64,000 nucleotides of DNA from Prorocentrum cordatum (GCA_963575745.1 CAUYUJ010003903.1:22501-86500); one strand, 5' to 3'. Shown: positions 1 to 11,048, counted from the first letter of the stretch. Numbers and translations are program-made. Notes: generated by a model not told the origin, from the letters alone.

Positions 1-332
1 TGTCCGGGGCCTCTTGGGGCTGTCTTGGCAATCTTTAGGGCCCTCTTGGCGTGTCGTGGCTTGTTTGGGAGCGGGAGCTCTGGGGCCCCCCCAATACCCC
101 CATGGGCGGTACGGCACCAGCCCGGCCCCCCCCTGGCCTACTCCGATATGTGTATATGTATATGTATATGTGTATATAAATTACTCACTGCGTGGAGCTC
201 CCCATATGTGCATCTCATGTTTTATGTCATGCCGTGGTGAGCGTCTGTTCATGAGCGGTCGACTACAATAGCGCGTCCACGTGGGCGACAGGGCCGACGA
301 AGACGAGTGACCCCTAATGCGAGTCGCTGGAC
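1..332. other. Left edge, no gene seen
   Basis: No coding signal is recognised. A short TATG/TGTA microsatellite lies at about 144-177. The first 60 bases contain loose GGGCCTCTTGG-like words that resemble the sequence at the extreme right end of the window (63930-64000), which may be coincidence. Confidence 0.5.
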
Positions 333-1345
333 GCCCGTTGCAGACCGCCTGAGGCATCCCCACAAAATGGCCGCGAACGAGCCCGTGCAAACACCCCTGG
401 CGGCTCCCCTTAGGGGTGCTGAAACCAGCGCCCCGCCTGAGACATCCTCACAATCTGCTCTCCAAGCGAAGGATGTTGAGCCCAGAAACAAGCAAACCGC
501 CTGAGACATCCCCACAAAATGGCCGCGAACGAGCCCGTGCAAACACCCCTGGCGGCTCCCCTTAGGGGTGCTGAAACCAGCGCCCCGCCTGAGACATCCT
601 CACAATCTGCTCTCCAAGCGAAGGATGTTGAGCCCAGAAACAAGCAAACCGCCTGAGACATCCCCACAAAATGGCCGCGAACGAGCCCGTGCAACCACCC
701 CTGGCGGCTCCCCTTAGGGGTGCTGAAAAGCGCCCGCCGAGACATCCTCATCTGCCCAAGCGAAGGATGTTGGCAAACCGCCTGAGACATCCCCACAAAA
801 TGGCCGCGAACGAGCCCGTGCAACCACCCCTGGCGGCTCCCCTTAGGGGTGCTGAAACAGCGCCCCGCCTGAGACATCCTCACAATCTGCTCTCCAAGCG
901 AAGGATGTTGGCCCAGAAACAAGCAAACCGCCTGAGACATCCCCACAAAATGGCCGCGAACGAGCCCGTGCAACCACCCCTGGCGGCTCCCCTTAGGGGT
1001 GCTGAAACCAGCGCCCCGCCTGAGACATCCTCACAATCTGCTCTCCAAGCGAAGGATGTTGAGCCCAGAAACAAGCAAACCGCCTGAGACATCCCCACAA
1101 AATGGCCGCGAACGAGCCCGTGCAACCACCCCTGGCGGCTCCCCTTAGGGGTGCTGAAACCAGCGCCCCGCCTGAGACATCCTCACAATCTGCTCTCCAA
1201 GCGAAGGATGTTGAGCCCAGAAACAAGCAAACCGCCTGAGACATCCCCACAAAATGGCCGCGAACGAGCCCGTGCAACCACCCCTGGCGGCTCCCCTTAG
1301 GGGTGCTGAAACCAGCGCCCCGCTTGAGACATCCTCCAAATCTGA
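333..1345. repeat. 152-bp tandem repeat, seven units
   Basis: The word CACAAAATGGCCGCG recurs at 361, 513, 665, 794, 944, 1096 and 1248, so the spacing is 152 bp except for one 129-bp unit (internally deleted) and one of 150 bp. Each unit carries the word GCCTGAGACATCC twice, so it may have grown from a shorter ancestral repeat. The units contain a palindromic CCCCTTAGGGG. Units read open in several frames on both strands, which reflects the sequence and not a gene. Near-identity of units suggests recent homogenisation. Confidence 0.93.
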
Positions 1346-1690
1346 TGTGTGTTGAGTAAGTCTGAGTATGAGTAGGTCTGAGTATGAGTATGCCTGAGTA
1401 TGAGTAAGTCTGTGTATGAGTAAGTCTGTGTATGAGTAGTCTGGGTATGAGTAGGTCTGTGTATGAGAAAGTCTGTGTATGTGTACGTCTGGGTATGAGT
1501 AGGTCTGAATATGAGTAATACTGTGTATGAGTAAGTCTGGTATGAGTAGGTCTGTGTATGAGTACGTCTGGGTGTGAGTAAGTCTGTGTATGAGTAAGTC
1601 TGTGTATGAGTATGTCTGAGTGTGAGTAAGTCTGAGTATGAGTAGGTCTGAGTATGAGTAAGTCTGAGTATGAGTAAGTCTGAGTATGAG
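1346..1690. repeat. 16-bp minisatellite (GAGTAAGTCTGTGTAT type)
   Basis: About 21 units of a 16-bp word, GAGTA(A/G)GTCTG(A/T/G)GTAT, directly abut the 152-bp array. Single-base changes and one-base deletions separate the units. It ends at a short GGAGGA purine tract near 1690. Confidence 0.9.
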
Positions 1691-1825
1691 GAGGGGAGGA
1701 GGAAAGAGGAGGAGGGAGAGGCAGTAGGAGGCGTCCAAGTAATAACAATAACCCCATCTTAGGATATGGGGAACATTTGTCGACATATACACATTATGTA
1801 TGTGTATCTGTATATGTATATACCT

Positions 1826-2062
1826 CTCTCGCTCTCTGTCTCACCCCTCTCTAGACGTATCTCCCGCTCTCTCTCTCTCTCGCTGTCTCTCTCTCTCTCC
1901 CTCTCCCTCTCTCTCTCGTTCCCTCTCTCTCTCTTGCTCTCTTTTTTTTCCTCTCTCTCTCTCTTCCCCTCTCTCTCTCTATATATATATATATATATGT
2001 ACACACGTGTTCTCTTGCTTCCGTTCATGAATACGCACACGCGTACATCTGTATACATACAA

Positions 2063-2099
<37 letters not shown>

Positions 2100-2100
2100 G
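1826..2100. repeat. CT and TA microsatellites
   Basis: An imperfect (CT)n tract at about 1826-1980 passes directly into (TA)n at about 1979-1998, and a second (TA)n lies at about 2068-2098. Open frames here are Leu/Ser or Glu/Arg runs. Confidence 0.9.
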
Positions 2101-2110
2101 TATGTCCAGT

Positions 2111-2560
2111 TATGTACATATCCCATCCAGTTCGTCAGTGCATGACCATTGTCATACAGGCGCGCCTGTCTGATTCGGTTCCCTCTCTGCCTCTTGCTCG
2201 GGCAGGCGAGGGCGAAAATCTGGTAAAGCCCAAAACCAGGACCTCACATCGATCCTTCGCCATCTTCCCCCACAATCTTCACGTCTTTGATCTCGGCCAG
2301 CAGACAGGAAGAAAACACAAACCATCATACAATGGCAACTCGAACGTACGTGCAACATGGAAATGGCGGTAGTCGAGTGCGACGGCGACGAACTACCAGT
2401 CAATATTGGACTCAAACCTCTGCGCATATGGAAACCACTCCAGGCGAGAAGTAGTAGTAACATGCGTGAACGGATAGGTGGATGCTCGGGCGGAGCTCGG
2501 TGCGGAAAGGTGGGATTGGACGAGTGGATGAGTGGGTGGGTGGATACGTGTACGGATCGA
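2111..2560. other. Unassigned sequence
   Basis: Mixed-composition sequence with no recognised domain, RNA gene or repeat. Confidence 0.4.
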
Positions 2561-2990
2561 CAGATAAATGGACGAACCAAAAAGAAAAGCAGCAGGATTC
2601 GTGGGGGAGGAGCCAGATGTGAGAAGGGAAGAGCGGGAGGGGAAGATGGGAAAAGGGGAAGGGGGACGATATGGGGGTCATGAACAGGAAAAGGGAAAAG
2701 TACAAGGATGGCGAGGAGAAAGATGCAGAGAAGGGAGGGGGAAGAAGGGAAGGGCAAGGACGAGAGTGACAGGGAGGAGGGAAGGGGAAGTGACTTGTGA
2801 TGAGCAGGAGGGGAGGGGAGGAGAGGGAGGAACGGGAGGTCCGAAGAAGAGGGGGGAGGAGGGGAGCCGGGGGAGCGAGGGGGAGAAGGGAGAAGGCGGG
2901 GTGAGGAGATTGAAGGGAAAGTGGGGAACGTAAATGGGGGGAGGAGACTGAGGAAAGGAGGAGAGGAGGGGAGACAAGAGGGGGAACTGA
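2560..2990. repeat. Purine-rich GGGA/GGAG tract
   Basis: About 430 bases are nearly all A and G on the plus strand, with irregular GGGAGGAG words. This long polypurine-polypyrimidine tract could adopt triplex DNA. Confidence 0.8.
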
Positions 2991-3270
2991 GGCACGTCAT
3001 CCGACTCTCGTACCCCCACCCTGCAAGCATCGGAATATCAGAAGTCTCCCCAGGATGATCCAGGGCACTGGCCACCGTCGAGCTCCGCGAAGAAGAACGG
3101 GGAGCCTTCGGGTACTTTCTCTTTATCCTGTTCACCACCTCGACGCGCACGGCCATGCTCTTCAGAGGCGGCCCGGTCATTCGCAGGACCTGCTGCCGCT
3201 GCCCAACCATATCCTCATCCAACTCTCCGACCGCCTTCTTATATTCCTCGCCTCCCGTCGGCCCTCCTTC
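2985..3270 (-). CDS. Possible coding remnant, unknown product
   Basis: The minus-strand frame from about 3270 to 2985 has ordinary amino-acid composition, with charged, helix-like words such as DEDMVGQRQQVLRM and RVEVVNRIKRKYPK, before it runs into the polypurine tract. I do not recognise the family. The frame is open upstream of its first Met, so the true start is not defined. It could be an exon or an old transposon fragment. Composition is the only argument for coding. Confidence 0.25.
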
Positions 3271-4180
3271 CCTCCCAGATGCCTGGCTTAAGCCTGTTTT
3301 ATATTGTTTTGTCTTGGTTTCCCCGTCGGTCTTGTATCCCCTCCTGCTGCTGCAGTTGCCCCCCCGTCCGGTTCAAAGGACATCGTGCTCCTCGCAGCCT
3401 GGCTTTGCGCGCCGCCAGGCTTGGGCGCGTCGGCCACCGCCAGTCGTTGCCGCCGTCGCCCGAGCTGGTGGCCCTGACGACCCGGAGGCAGCGGCAGTGG
3501 CAGTTCCGCGCCAGGGTCCAGCAAGGCAGGAGGGTGCAAATCCGACTGGTCTGGTTGATGCGCGGGGGGTGGGGGGGCGGAGCTGCCCAGGGGAGACTGC
3601 AGCACTGCTCAACGATGCGCTGCCAACCAACTCTGCAGGGTGTGCCCTGTCTATTTTCCTGTGCGCTCCAGCTTTGGCCTCGGCTACATCTGTGGGTACT
3701 CAGCAAAGTTGAGGGGTGAGAAAACGACCCTACACTGGGTTACAGGTGCGTGGTCTGTGAAGCTCCTCGGAACCCCCAAAGCCTAGAGAGCCGCCAGGAC
3801 GCCGCACATCACGCAGGGTTTACCATGTCAGCCCATAGGAATTTCAGCGCACAGCGCCTCGTAAACCAGGGTAGAGGCGTTTTTTGATGACCTTGACGAA
3901 TAGCCTTCGGGCCAGCTCGCCCAAATCGGCTTTCCGCTCACATGAGTTCCCCCTTCTCCCTACAAGAAATTACTTCTCTTCCTTCGCCGCCTCCCTCTTC
4001 CCGTTCGTCTGCTCACCTCCTCCTCTTCATCATCCTTTCCCCCCGTCATCCTCTTCCCCCTCGCCACTACATGCCATGCGCCACTCTCGGGCTGGACCCC
4101 ACTCCGTGCCATATGTAACCCCCTTTCTGGCCCGCAAGCGGATGCAAGCTGCGAAAGTTCACTCGGAAATGTCGTCCTTA
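3270..4180. other. Unassigned sequence
   Basis: GC-rich sequence with several overlapping open frames of up to 185 codons on both strands. None shows a recognised domain. From about 3960 to 4080 it becomes pyrimidine-rich. Confidence 0.35.
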
Positions 4181-4360
4181 TGATGAGGAAGGGGCGGATG
4201 AGGACGAGGAGGGAGGAAACAGAGAAAGGAATGACAAGGGAAGGAGGGGTGCGTAGTGAAACGTGGGGAGGGAGGAACGGGGAGGGAGGGACGAAGAGGG
4301 AGGGGGAGAAGGAACGGGGGGCAGGAAAAGGGAGGAGGGAGGAGGGAAAGCTCGCGCCAT
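4180..4360. repeat. Purine-rich tract
   Basis: About 170 bases of GGGAGG/GAGGAA-like sequence with few pyrimidines, similar in character to 2560-2990. Confidence 0.75.
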
Positions 4361-4796
4361 GCCTGACATCCCAATGTTCCCATCCATCCCTTTCCATTGA
4401 CCTGATTGTTTCAAATGACCCCATCTGTGTACGTTGGAGGAGTGGGTGGCGGATGCGCCAGAAGATGAGCAAGAGAGATAGTACCATGAGGACCAGGAAG
4501 GCCGAGGACGAGGAGGAACAGCAGCAGCAGGAGTAGGAGTACGAGGAGCGGCGGGACCAGGCGGACCAGGGAAAGGCGGAGGAGGGGAAAGGAGCTGGGC
4601 GACAACGACGAAGGACTTGGATCTAGAATTTTGGCCCCCGCTGGGTTAAGTGCGCCATTCTGAACGACAGGAGCAAAACGCCGATCCGAAAATGAGGCCA
4701 ACGCTGCAGCAAGAACACTACTTTGAAACGCCGAAAACGGGCCCGTTCATGAGAGTTTTTCCGCACACAAACACCGAACAACTTCAGTCGAACGAA
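4360..4796. other. Unassigned sequence
   Basis: Mixed sequence with a short GAGGAGCAGCAG-like patch near 4500-4560. No gene recognised. The right part may belong to the dispersed repeat that starts clearly at 4797. Confidence 0.35.
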
Positions 4797-4990
4797 TCCG
4801 CTTCCCCTCATGGGGGCTATAACCGCCCAATCAACGAACCGCAGCCGCCCCCAAGCAAAACGCGCGGACATGGGCTCGCACCGCTCTGTAGCACTACAGC
4901 GGCAGAGCTCGGAAGGGGCTAGCCGGGTACATGTCATCGCAATCAAGGGGAAGGAGGAGGAGGAGGAGGAGGGGGAGGAGGAGGAGGAGG
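4797..4990 (+). repeat. Dispersed repeat, copy 1 (partner at 32472)
   Basis: The words ATCCGCTTCCCCTCATGGG, GCTATA, GCGGCAGAGCTC and CAATCA followed by a GGAGGAGG tract occur in the same order and orientation at 32472-32600. Spacing differs (about 50 bases longer here), so the copies are old. Both end in GGAGGA purine runs. Element borders and type are not known. Confidence 0.65.
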
Positions 4991-4999
4991 AGAACGAAT

Positions 5000-6520
5000 A
5001 AGACGCTGACCACATGCTGGGCAATGCAAGGCATTGCAGGCAGACCGGCGACACGCGAGCAGCCTGTCCTGCGAGCGTGGCCGATATAACCAAGTCTGAC
5101 GCCCGCAGGAAGCAGCTCCAAGGAGGAAGAACAGTGAACCTCGCGTGTGCGTAACCAGCTAGCTCCAGCCAGCGGGACTCGCACTGGTGCCCAAGAGCAA
5201 AGGAAAATAAAGGACAACTAAAAGTTGGGCGCAAACACTCGCCAACGTAGACATCATGATATAGGTGGACACTACTGCCCAACTCGGCGCACCCTGCTCA
5301 GCAACGGCTGCAGCTCAGGGTCGGCCGGCAGCGGCTGCCAATTAAGGAGGAAGCGGGGGAGAGGGAGGGAAGAGAGAGAGAGGAGAGGGCGGAGGGGAGG
5401 AGAATCGCTCCGCATAAAACCGTGAATTGCGAGCGTGGTCAAATCACTCTGGAAAAATCGACGGGCTGGCATCCCCCAGATAGGGCGACGCGCCGGCGTC
5501 CACCCTCAGGGGTCGAGTCCAGGGCAAGCGCCCTCCCACGAGCCATCGGCCACGCGATCGGGACAGCCGCAAGCCTGCCGGCCTGGACTGGCCAAGTGGC
5601 GCCCCGAATCCCGGAAGGAGAAGGAGGAGAAGGTGAAGAGGCAAAGGGAGGAGGGGAGCAGGAGGAGGCAAAAGATAGGGACGCACGTGCCGAAGGTCGA
5701 GGCTGGGCTGCGCGGCCTTCAAGGAGCCAAGACCAGCTGACAGTCAGCTTTGCCCTGCCAGCGCACTTAGCGCTGACTACCAGCCTCCTGCGGTCCAGAT
5801 CTAAAACTCCGTGTGGCCGAATTCGGGGGGGAGCGAGCACGAGACAGGCAGAGGAGGCCCAAAACCAGCCCTTCTAACCAAGAAGGGTTAGCTTTCGGCT
5901 TCCTGGAGGCAAAGGGCGGAAGGAAAGAGACGAGAAAGGGGAGGACTGCGGTTCGAATTCGACGGACTCGTCGGTCTGTCGTCGGACCGCGACGCGGCAG
6001 GCCAGCGAGTTATCATGGCTCTCTGTGCAAACGTGGGCGCTGTGCAAACATGGTGGGGCATCGAGAACCCGGATGCCGCCACGCACTCACTTCTACAATA
6101 GCCAGGGCGGGCGAATAGGCGCGAATAGACACCTGGGCGCGCCGTGGCCCAGAATCAATCGGCCGCGCGGCCCTCGCGGAAAAGGACACGGTAGCTTGCC
6201 CCGCATCGCGCCGAGCAGAGGGGAGGTGCAGAGGACGCGTGCGAGAGCAGAAGCGGGAGGAGGAAGAGGGGAAACTGACAGTCTATCGCGGCGCGTGAAC
6301 AGGCACCCGCTAATCCGGCTTGGCCCTAAGTCAGCCGCGCCACGCGAGGATGGGCTGGCACCCCCCAAAGGCGAGGATGGGCTGGCATCCTCCAGAGCAG
6401 CCCCAGCAGCAGCAGGAACAGCAGCAGCCGCCTGCGGCTCGAGCTGCCCGTCGCACCCTGGACGGGCCGCCGCCGCCACCGCTGCCAGCGCGAGCCACCC
6501 GTCACAGCACTCGCTCGGGC
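5000..6520. other. Unassigned GC-rich sequence
   Basis: No domain recognised in about 1.5 kb. A 24-bp direct repeat, GCGAGGATGGGCTGGCA with flanks, lies at about 6346-6392, and a related word occurs near 5461. The right part may be 3' flank of the minus-strand LINE that ends near 6524. Confidence 0.35.
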
Positions 6521-6523
6521 ACC

Positions 6524-7393
6524 TCAACGACTCCCTCGCCCACGTGCTTGGGCCGCGTCGTAGGCTGCGCTGGCTTGCTGGTGGTCTTTCGCGACCTCGC
6601 GGCAAGCCTGGCGCAGCGCCTCCGCTACTGCCGGCCCCTGGCGGAGCTGCCCGTGCCAGTAATGGCAACGGGCGCGGTGCATCGCCGCCAAGCGGATGCC
6701 ACGCAAAAACACCGCGTCGTCGTCCTCAGCGGCCTGGAGGTCGAGGCCCAGGAAGGCGGCCAAGCGGCCCTGTGGCGTGGCCGCCCTTGACATGCCCAAC
6801 TCTCTGGCCATGACCGAATGTCCAACCGTGCAGTTCGCGTAGTGCTCAATGGAATCTGGGCTGGTCGCGGAACGCCCAAACGCGCGGCCCAGGGGGCCCG
6901 ACCGCCCGTTGGTGCGCCTCGAAGGTGGCCAGCCGTTCCACGTGACTCTCCAAGATGCCGCCCAAACACGGGGAGGCGCCGCCTTCCCTAGGACCCGGAG
7001 GAATCGCATGCCATGCGCTGTCCGGATACGAGGGTATTGGTCGTCCGCCCATCGGTCGTGTTTGTGCCGCGCGCGCGGCTCCAGCTCCTCTGGTCGGGCA
7101 GTTGTCAGCAAGGTAGCGGAACAACCCTGGATGCCGTGTCGGAGACTGCGGGCCTGTTGCGCTGTGAGAGGCCGGGCGATCTCGCCTCCCAGAAGCTGCC
7201 GTTCGACGGCGTGGGGCGCGACGCCGGCAGCGCTGCGCTGCCTTTGGTTGTCGTCCAGCTGGCAGATGTAGGGGGGGTCGAGCCAATCCGTGCAGGCAGC
7301 GGCCGCAATAATGTTGTCGGAGTTCATGCAAATTCGGCGGAACTCCGCGGCCTGGGCTGTTGCCCGCAGGCCGCCCGCAGCGCCATTCTCCAT
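6524..7393 (-). pseudogene. LINE C-terminal domain with Cys/His cluster
   Basis: This 289-codon minus-strand frame follows the RT. It begins with helix-like sequence (TAQAAEFRRICMNSD) and near its middle contains SPDSIEHYANCTVGHSVM, a His/Cys cluster at the place where non-LTR RTs carry a C-terminal zinc knuckle. The first Cys of the usual pair seems replaced (FGRSATS). It ends in Gln/Ala-rich sequence near 6524. Confidence 0.7.
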
Positions 7394-7498
7394 CGCTGCG
7401 ACTCGGAGCTGTGCTGCCCTCTGCCGCGCGCGAAGATCTGTGAATCCGCGGGGGGAGCCGAGGACATGGATCTGCCGAAGGTCATCGGGGCATGTCCA

Positions 7499-8448
7499 TC
7501 AATTGGAGCCAGGGACAAGGCGGGTTAATACCTTGGCCCCCACTCTCTCCCATAGGGGCGGCAGGGCGTCCAGCTGCATCAGGTTTCCGAAGACAAATGA
7601 TATATAGACTGTGTAGGCAACCGTGGTCAGGTAGAGCCCCCCGCCTGCGGCCCCCCACCAGCTCGCTCTGTCTAGCGCCTTGTGGAGAGCCTTCCTGTGC
7701 CCTTGATGTCCGCGCTCGGGGCCGAGAAAGAAACCGAAATATTTGGCGCGCCGGGTGGCTTGCGCGCCACTCCATCCAGGGTGCGTGGACAGCAAATCGC
7801 GCAACGCCGTGGTCGCGTCACTGCGGAAAACCGGGACCACGTAGGTCTTCGGCATGCTCAAGTGCAAGCCAGATATGCGCCCGAAGTCCGCGAATATGGG
7901 AAGCAGGACCGGAGCGGACTCGAAAAGGTCCGGGGTGACCGCCGCAACGTCGTCCGCGAGGCCCGTGACGCCAGTGGCGGCTGCGGTCTCCGCAGCCGCC
8001 TCAGCGGCGCGTCCACTGCCACTGCAAACAGGATCGGTGAGAGAGGGCATCCTTGCCGAATTCCCGCCCTTGAAACAAATCCTGGACGCGCCGATCCGCC
8101 CGCCGCCATCGAGCAACGGTTCCCCGTGTACAGCGCGTCAGCAAATCGCAGGAGCCACGGTGGCAGGCCCGCCGTCTGGAGCAGCCGCTGGAGGAACGCG
8201 TGCGCGATGCTCGGGGAGGCGGCTTTGACATAGAAAAACCAAGCTGCCCCCCTGGGCCGTTCAGGAGCTGTCTGCATCATAGCCGTGTCCACATCCACAA
8301 TGTTCGCGATCATGGAGCGCCCTAGGATGGCGAAGGGCGCGCAGGTAGCGCCAGGGGGCCGGCTGCGGCCGCGATTCCTTGGGGGCAACGACGTTGATGT
8401 CAGCGTAATCCAGAAAATGGTGCGACGCCAGCGCGCTTCGCCGATCAC
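7499..8448 (-). pseudogene. LINE reverse transcriptase remnant
   Basis: In the frame 8448-7858, block A reads FFYVKAASPSIAHAFL, where the catalytic Asp expected after FF is Tyr. It is followed by LYTGNRCSM and GIRQGCPLSPILFA. The frame then shifts, and 8116-7499 carries GLADDVAAV at 7960-7940 (the YADD box with Leu for Tyr), IFADFGRISGLHLS, and the thumb words AKYFGFFLGPERG and WERVGAKVLTRLV. The order and spacing match non-LTR RTs. Loss of the first Asp plus the frameshift means no activity. Confidence 0.85.
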
Positions 8449-8530
8449 TCGTCAGAATGTCAGGCTGTCCAGCCAGTCCCGCGAGAGCAGCAAAAAGTCG
8501 ATCTGCCCGAAATTCTCTGGCGCAGGGATG

Positions 8531-9050
8531 TCAGACGGCATCTTCCCGACGTTGTGGCATGATCTGCAGGTCAGCTGGGTGATCGAAATGCGTGTTTCCA
8601 GTGTGCAATCTGGGTCTGGTGCATAGCTCTGCCTGCGGGCGCCGATTGGAAGACGGATTGTGCTCGGCCGTGGGATTGCCGAACACGCGGGGGCCCGCGA
8701 TGGCCTCCTCCCGCGGGGAACGACGGTGAAGCCGAGCATTGAAATCACCCAGGACCAGAAGCGGACCATGGGGGGGGGCACAACATATAGGAAAACACTC
8801 AGGTCGCCGTAGAAAGCCCGCTGCCGCGCATCGCCATCTTGCCGCCGACGACTGCGCGCCGTCTCCTGTTTGAAGCCAACGGCGCTGTGGTGAAGATGAG
8901 GGGCGACAATGAAACCGAGCCCGGCCGTCTCCTCCTGGTCGGCGCCGGCGCCGGAGAAGATGGCGAGGAGCCGCCGTCCGAAAAATCATAATCGCAAACT
9001 GCCTTGTGCGTCTCCTGGGTGCGCAGAGTGTCGATGTTGAGGTGAACCAT
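8531..9050 (-). pseudogene. LINE apurinic-type endonuclease remnant
   Basis: The minus frame from 9050 begins VHLNIDTLRTQETHK, where QETH corresponds to the conserved Glu-containing metal-binding motif of LINE endonucleases. After at least one frameshift, the word LLVLGDFNARLHRR lies at about 8755-8720, matching the GDFN motif. This enzyme would nick target DNA to prime reverse transcription. The terminal SDH-type motif is not visible, and frameshifts make the copy inactive. Confidence 0.75.
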
Positions 9051-9329
9051 GTGCCGCTCCAGCTCTAGCTACTTTGCGTCCGCGTAGCCCCCCGCGCTCC
9101 AAGGCGCCACCCGGGGCAGCCGGGAACAAGGATGAAGGGGGCTCCCGCGAAAACGAAGTGCTTCAGCTCTGCTGGAACGCGCGGGGGCAGGGTAAAGGGA
9201 AGCAGCAGCATTGTCGGCTGCTGTGGGCGAGTGCTTGCAAGGGCGAATTCTCATCAGTTCGTGGTTCATATTGATCGTAGGGCCGGCTGCCGGTGAAACA
9301 GGTGAAACATTGCTCATGTGCCGTGTTTC

Positions 9330-10340
9330 CTACTGAGGGCCGCGCCCCATTGCTCCCCCTTTTGCGCTTCCCTTATGACCTTGGGATGCGCGCCTGAGGA
9401 GGTCGTCTGACTTTTTAGCGAGGTCCTTGACCAGCGGGTTGTGGTGTTGTCGGTCGGACCAGGTGGCCCACTCGCCCTGCCGCTCACACTCAGCATTATT
9501 GCCCTCGACCTTGGCTGTGAGCGCGTGCTCGCCCCCAATCGTCACAAGGTAAGGCGGCTCGTTGCTGACTGAAATCTTGCGTGCGATCTCCCACTCGCCC
9601 AATGAGATGCGCGCGGGTCCAAGACAATAATTCAAGGCGGCACGTTCTGGCGCGGAGTGGTCTTCAGTGGCCCAGATTCTCCTGTCGCCGTTCGCGCAGC
9701 CTTCCCCGCGAAGCAAATCCGCGGCTTCGTCGCGCGAGTCCGCGTTGAGGAACTCCGCGAACATGGCTCAATTAAAAGCCCCTTCACTGTAGAACTTGGA
9801 TTGGGTGGGGCCTGAAAGCGACTCGAATCGAGTCTTCAACCTCTCGGTGGCTTGAGAGGTCGCCTGGGCCGTCCGTGCTGCCCGCGACCATCGCCGCGAA
9901 GCGTTTGTTCACCATGTGGCCGTTGGCGTTCTGGGGCCCAACGCCCAAAGAAGTATTCGACAGGAACTCCTTGAAACGGCTATCGATCATGGCCTCAACT
10001 GCGTCGCTTGTCGTGGGGGTTGCCGCGGCATGTCCTCTAGCTTGTCGAATCGCTAGTCGGTGTTGACGACGATCGTCTCCAAGTTCTCAATCCGGCCGGA
10101 CAGAGTCTCGCCGAGGGTCGTGACCTGGACCTCCAGCTTCCCGAAGTCGCGGCGCAGGGCGTCCACCACAGATGACATGGGTGCCAATTGCTGCTGCAGA
10201 AGCTTAGCGATCCCGCCCATCGCCGCGGGCATCGTGTCCAGGATGTCGGTTTCGGCACTCGAGAAGTCTGACTGCCGGAATGGGTTCACGGTCTGCCTGT
10301 CGTTCCTCTTCTCCCCGTCGTCCAGCAGGTCGGCGTCCAT
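9330..10340 (-). pseudogene. LINE ORF1-like remnant (coiled coil plus unknown domain)
   Basis: Minus-strand segments 10340-10053, 9990-9784 and 9764-9330 together look like a broken ORF1. The first holds a heptad-like coiled coil (MGGIAKLLQQQL, then LRRDFGKLEVQVTTLG and RIENLETIV). The last has a compact globular character (PERAALNYCLGPARIS, PPYLVTIGGEHALT). LINE ORF1 proteins generally pair a coiled coil with an RNA-binding domain, which would fit, but the second domain is assigned by position only. Frames shift near 9775 and 10020. Confidence 0.55.
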
Positions 10341-10361
10341 CTCGTTCAGGGGGCCCTTGAG

Positions 10362-11048
10362 TCAGCTGAGGCGGGCCCGCTTGTCGACGGGAGTGGCGAA
10401 GTCCACAACTTCGGCTGACGCTGGATCGGACGACGCCCTGCCTAGCACTCCACGCACTGGGGTGCCCTGCTGTCGCGTGGTCGCCGGCATTGCAGGCGTC
10501 GGTCTGTCTGGGGAAATCTGGAATGCTCTTGGAAATCTCTGGGAAGATTGAAAAGCCTTGGGAAGCCAAAGCTTTGGACAGCCTTGAGCCAAGATGGCTC
10601 GAGCCGACATAGCGACGGCGTGCTGGGCGCGCTCCGCGTCGTCCTCCGTCCAGCCAGTCCGGCCGTTAACGGCGAGGAGCGTTTTGTCTGTAAAGAGACG
10701 GCGGTCCATGCCGATGACCGTCGGGGCAGGCCCTTCTACGATGAGCAGCCCTCGTACCCCCCAGGCGTCAGCGGCGTCCCAGCACAGGGACCAACGGCGC
10801 AACAAGCCGTCTGATGCCGCCCACGTCGTAGGGCACCTCGGCGCCGGTCTCTGGACACGGGCGCATGCGCCCTGTGAGGCTCGCCGCCGTAACGACAGAG
10901 TTGGCCAAGAGTCGAGCTCGTCCTCCAAGAACTCATGAAGGCTGGTCTCGTCGATGCTGTGCAACTGGCCCTGCCCCACATCCATGGCGCCGAGGACCAG
11001 AGTCAAACCTATGACGTTGTCACCGTTGTTTGCGAAATAAACGCCCAC
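10362..11048 (-). pseudogene. Open frame upstream of the LINE ORF1-like part, unknown
   Basis: A 228-codon minus-strand frame starts with MGVYFANNGD. Its first 20 bases are the TIR-like word also found at 11129 and, inverted, at 11236. A word such as GVRGLLIVEGPA has ordinary protein composition. A spliced-leader-like sequence lies inside it at 10583-10599. It may be the N-terminal part of the LINE ORF1 or an unrelated fragment. No domain is recognised. Confidence 0.35.
10583..10599 (-). other. Spliced-leader-like relic
   Basis: On the minus strand the sequence is AGCCATCTTGGCTCAAG. The 3' part of the dinoflagellate trans-spliced leader, as I know it, is AGCCATTTTGGCTCAAG, so 16 of 17 bases agree; the five bases further 5' do not match. 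Relic leaders are known to mark dinoflagellate genes that re-entered the genome through mRNA. It lies in the same orientation as the LINE. It could be a retroposition scar or an exceptional chance match. Confidence 0.5.

Larger units (their letters stand above)
6524..11048 (-). mobile_element. Degenerate non-LTR retrotransposon (LINE), minus strand
   Basis: Read on the minus strand, the domains come in LINE order: coiled-coil and ORF1-like segments (10340-9330), an apurinic endonuclease with a GDFNA motif (about 9050-8531), a reverse transcriptase with GIRQGCPLS and LADD motifs (8448-7499), and a C-terminal domain with the word DSIEHYANC (7393-6524). Every domain is split between frames, so this is a dead copy. 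The 5' limit is uncertain: the minus-strand frame 11048-10362 ahead of the coiled coil is not a family I can name. No poly-A tail or target duplication was found at the 3' end. Confidence 0.85.

Noticed and set aside
1-60. Single TTTAGGG word as telomere repeat
   Set aside because: Only one copy, no tandem run.
333-1345. CRISPR-like array
   Set aside because: The 152-bp repeats are contiguous with no unique spacers, and the surrounding sequence is eukaryotic.
5940-5975. tRNA B-box-like GGTTCGAATTC
   Set aside because: No matching A-box, acceptor stem or anticodon arm around it. A similar word at 54130 also fails.
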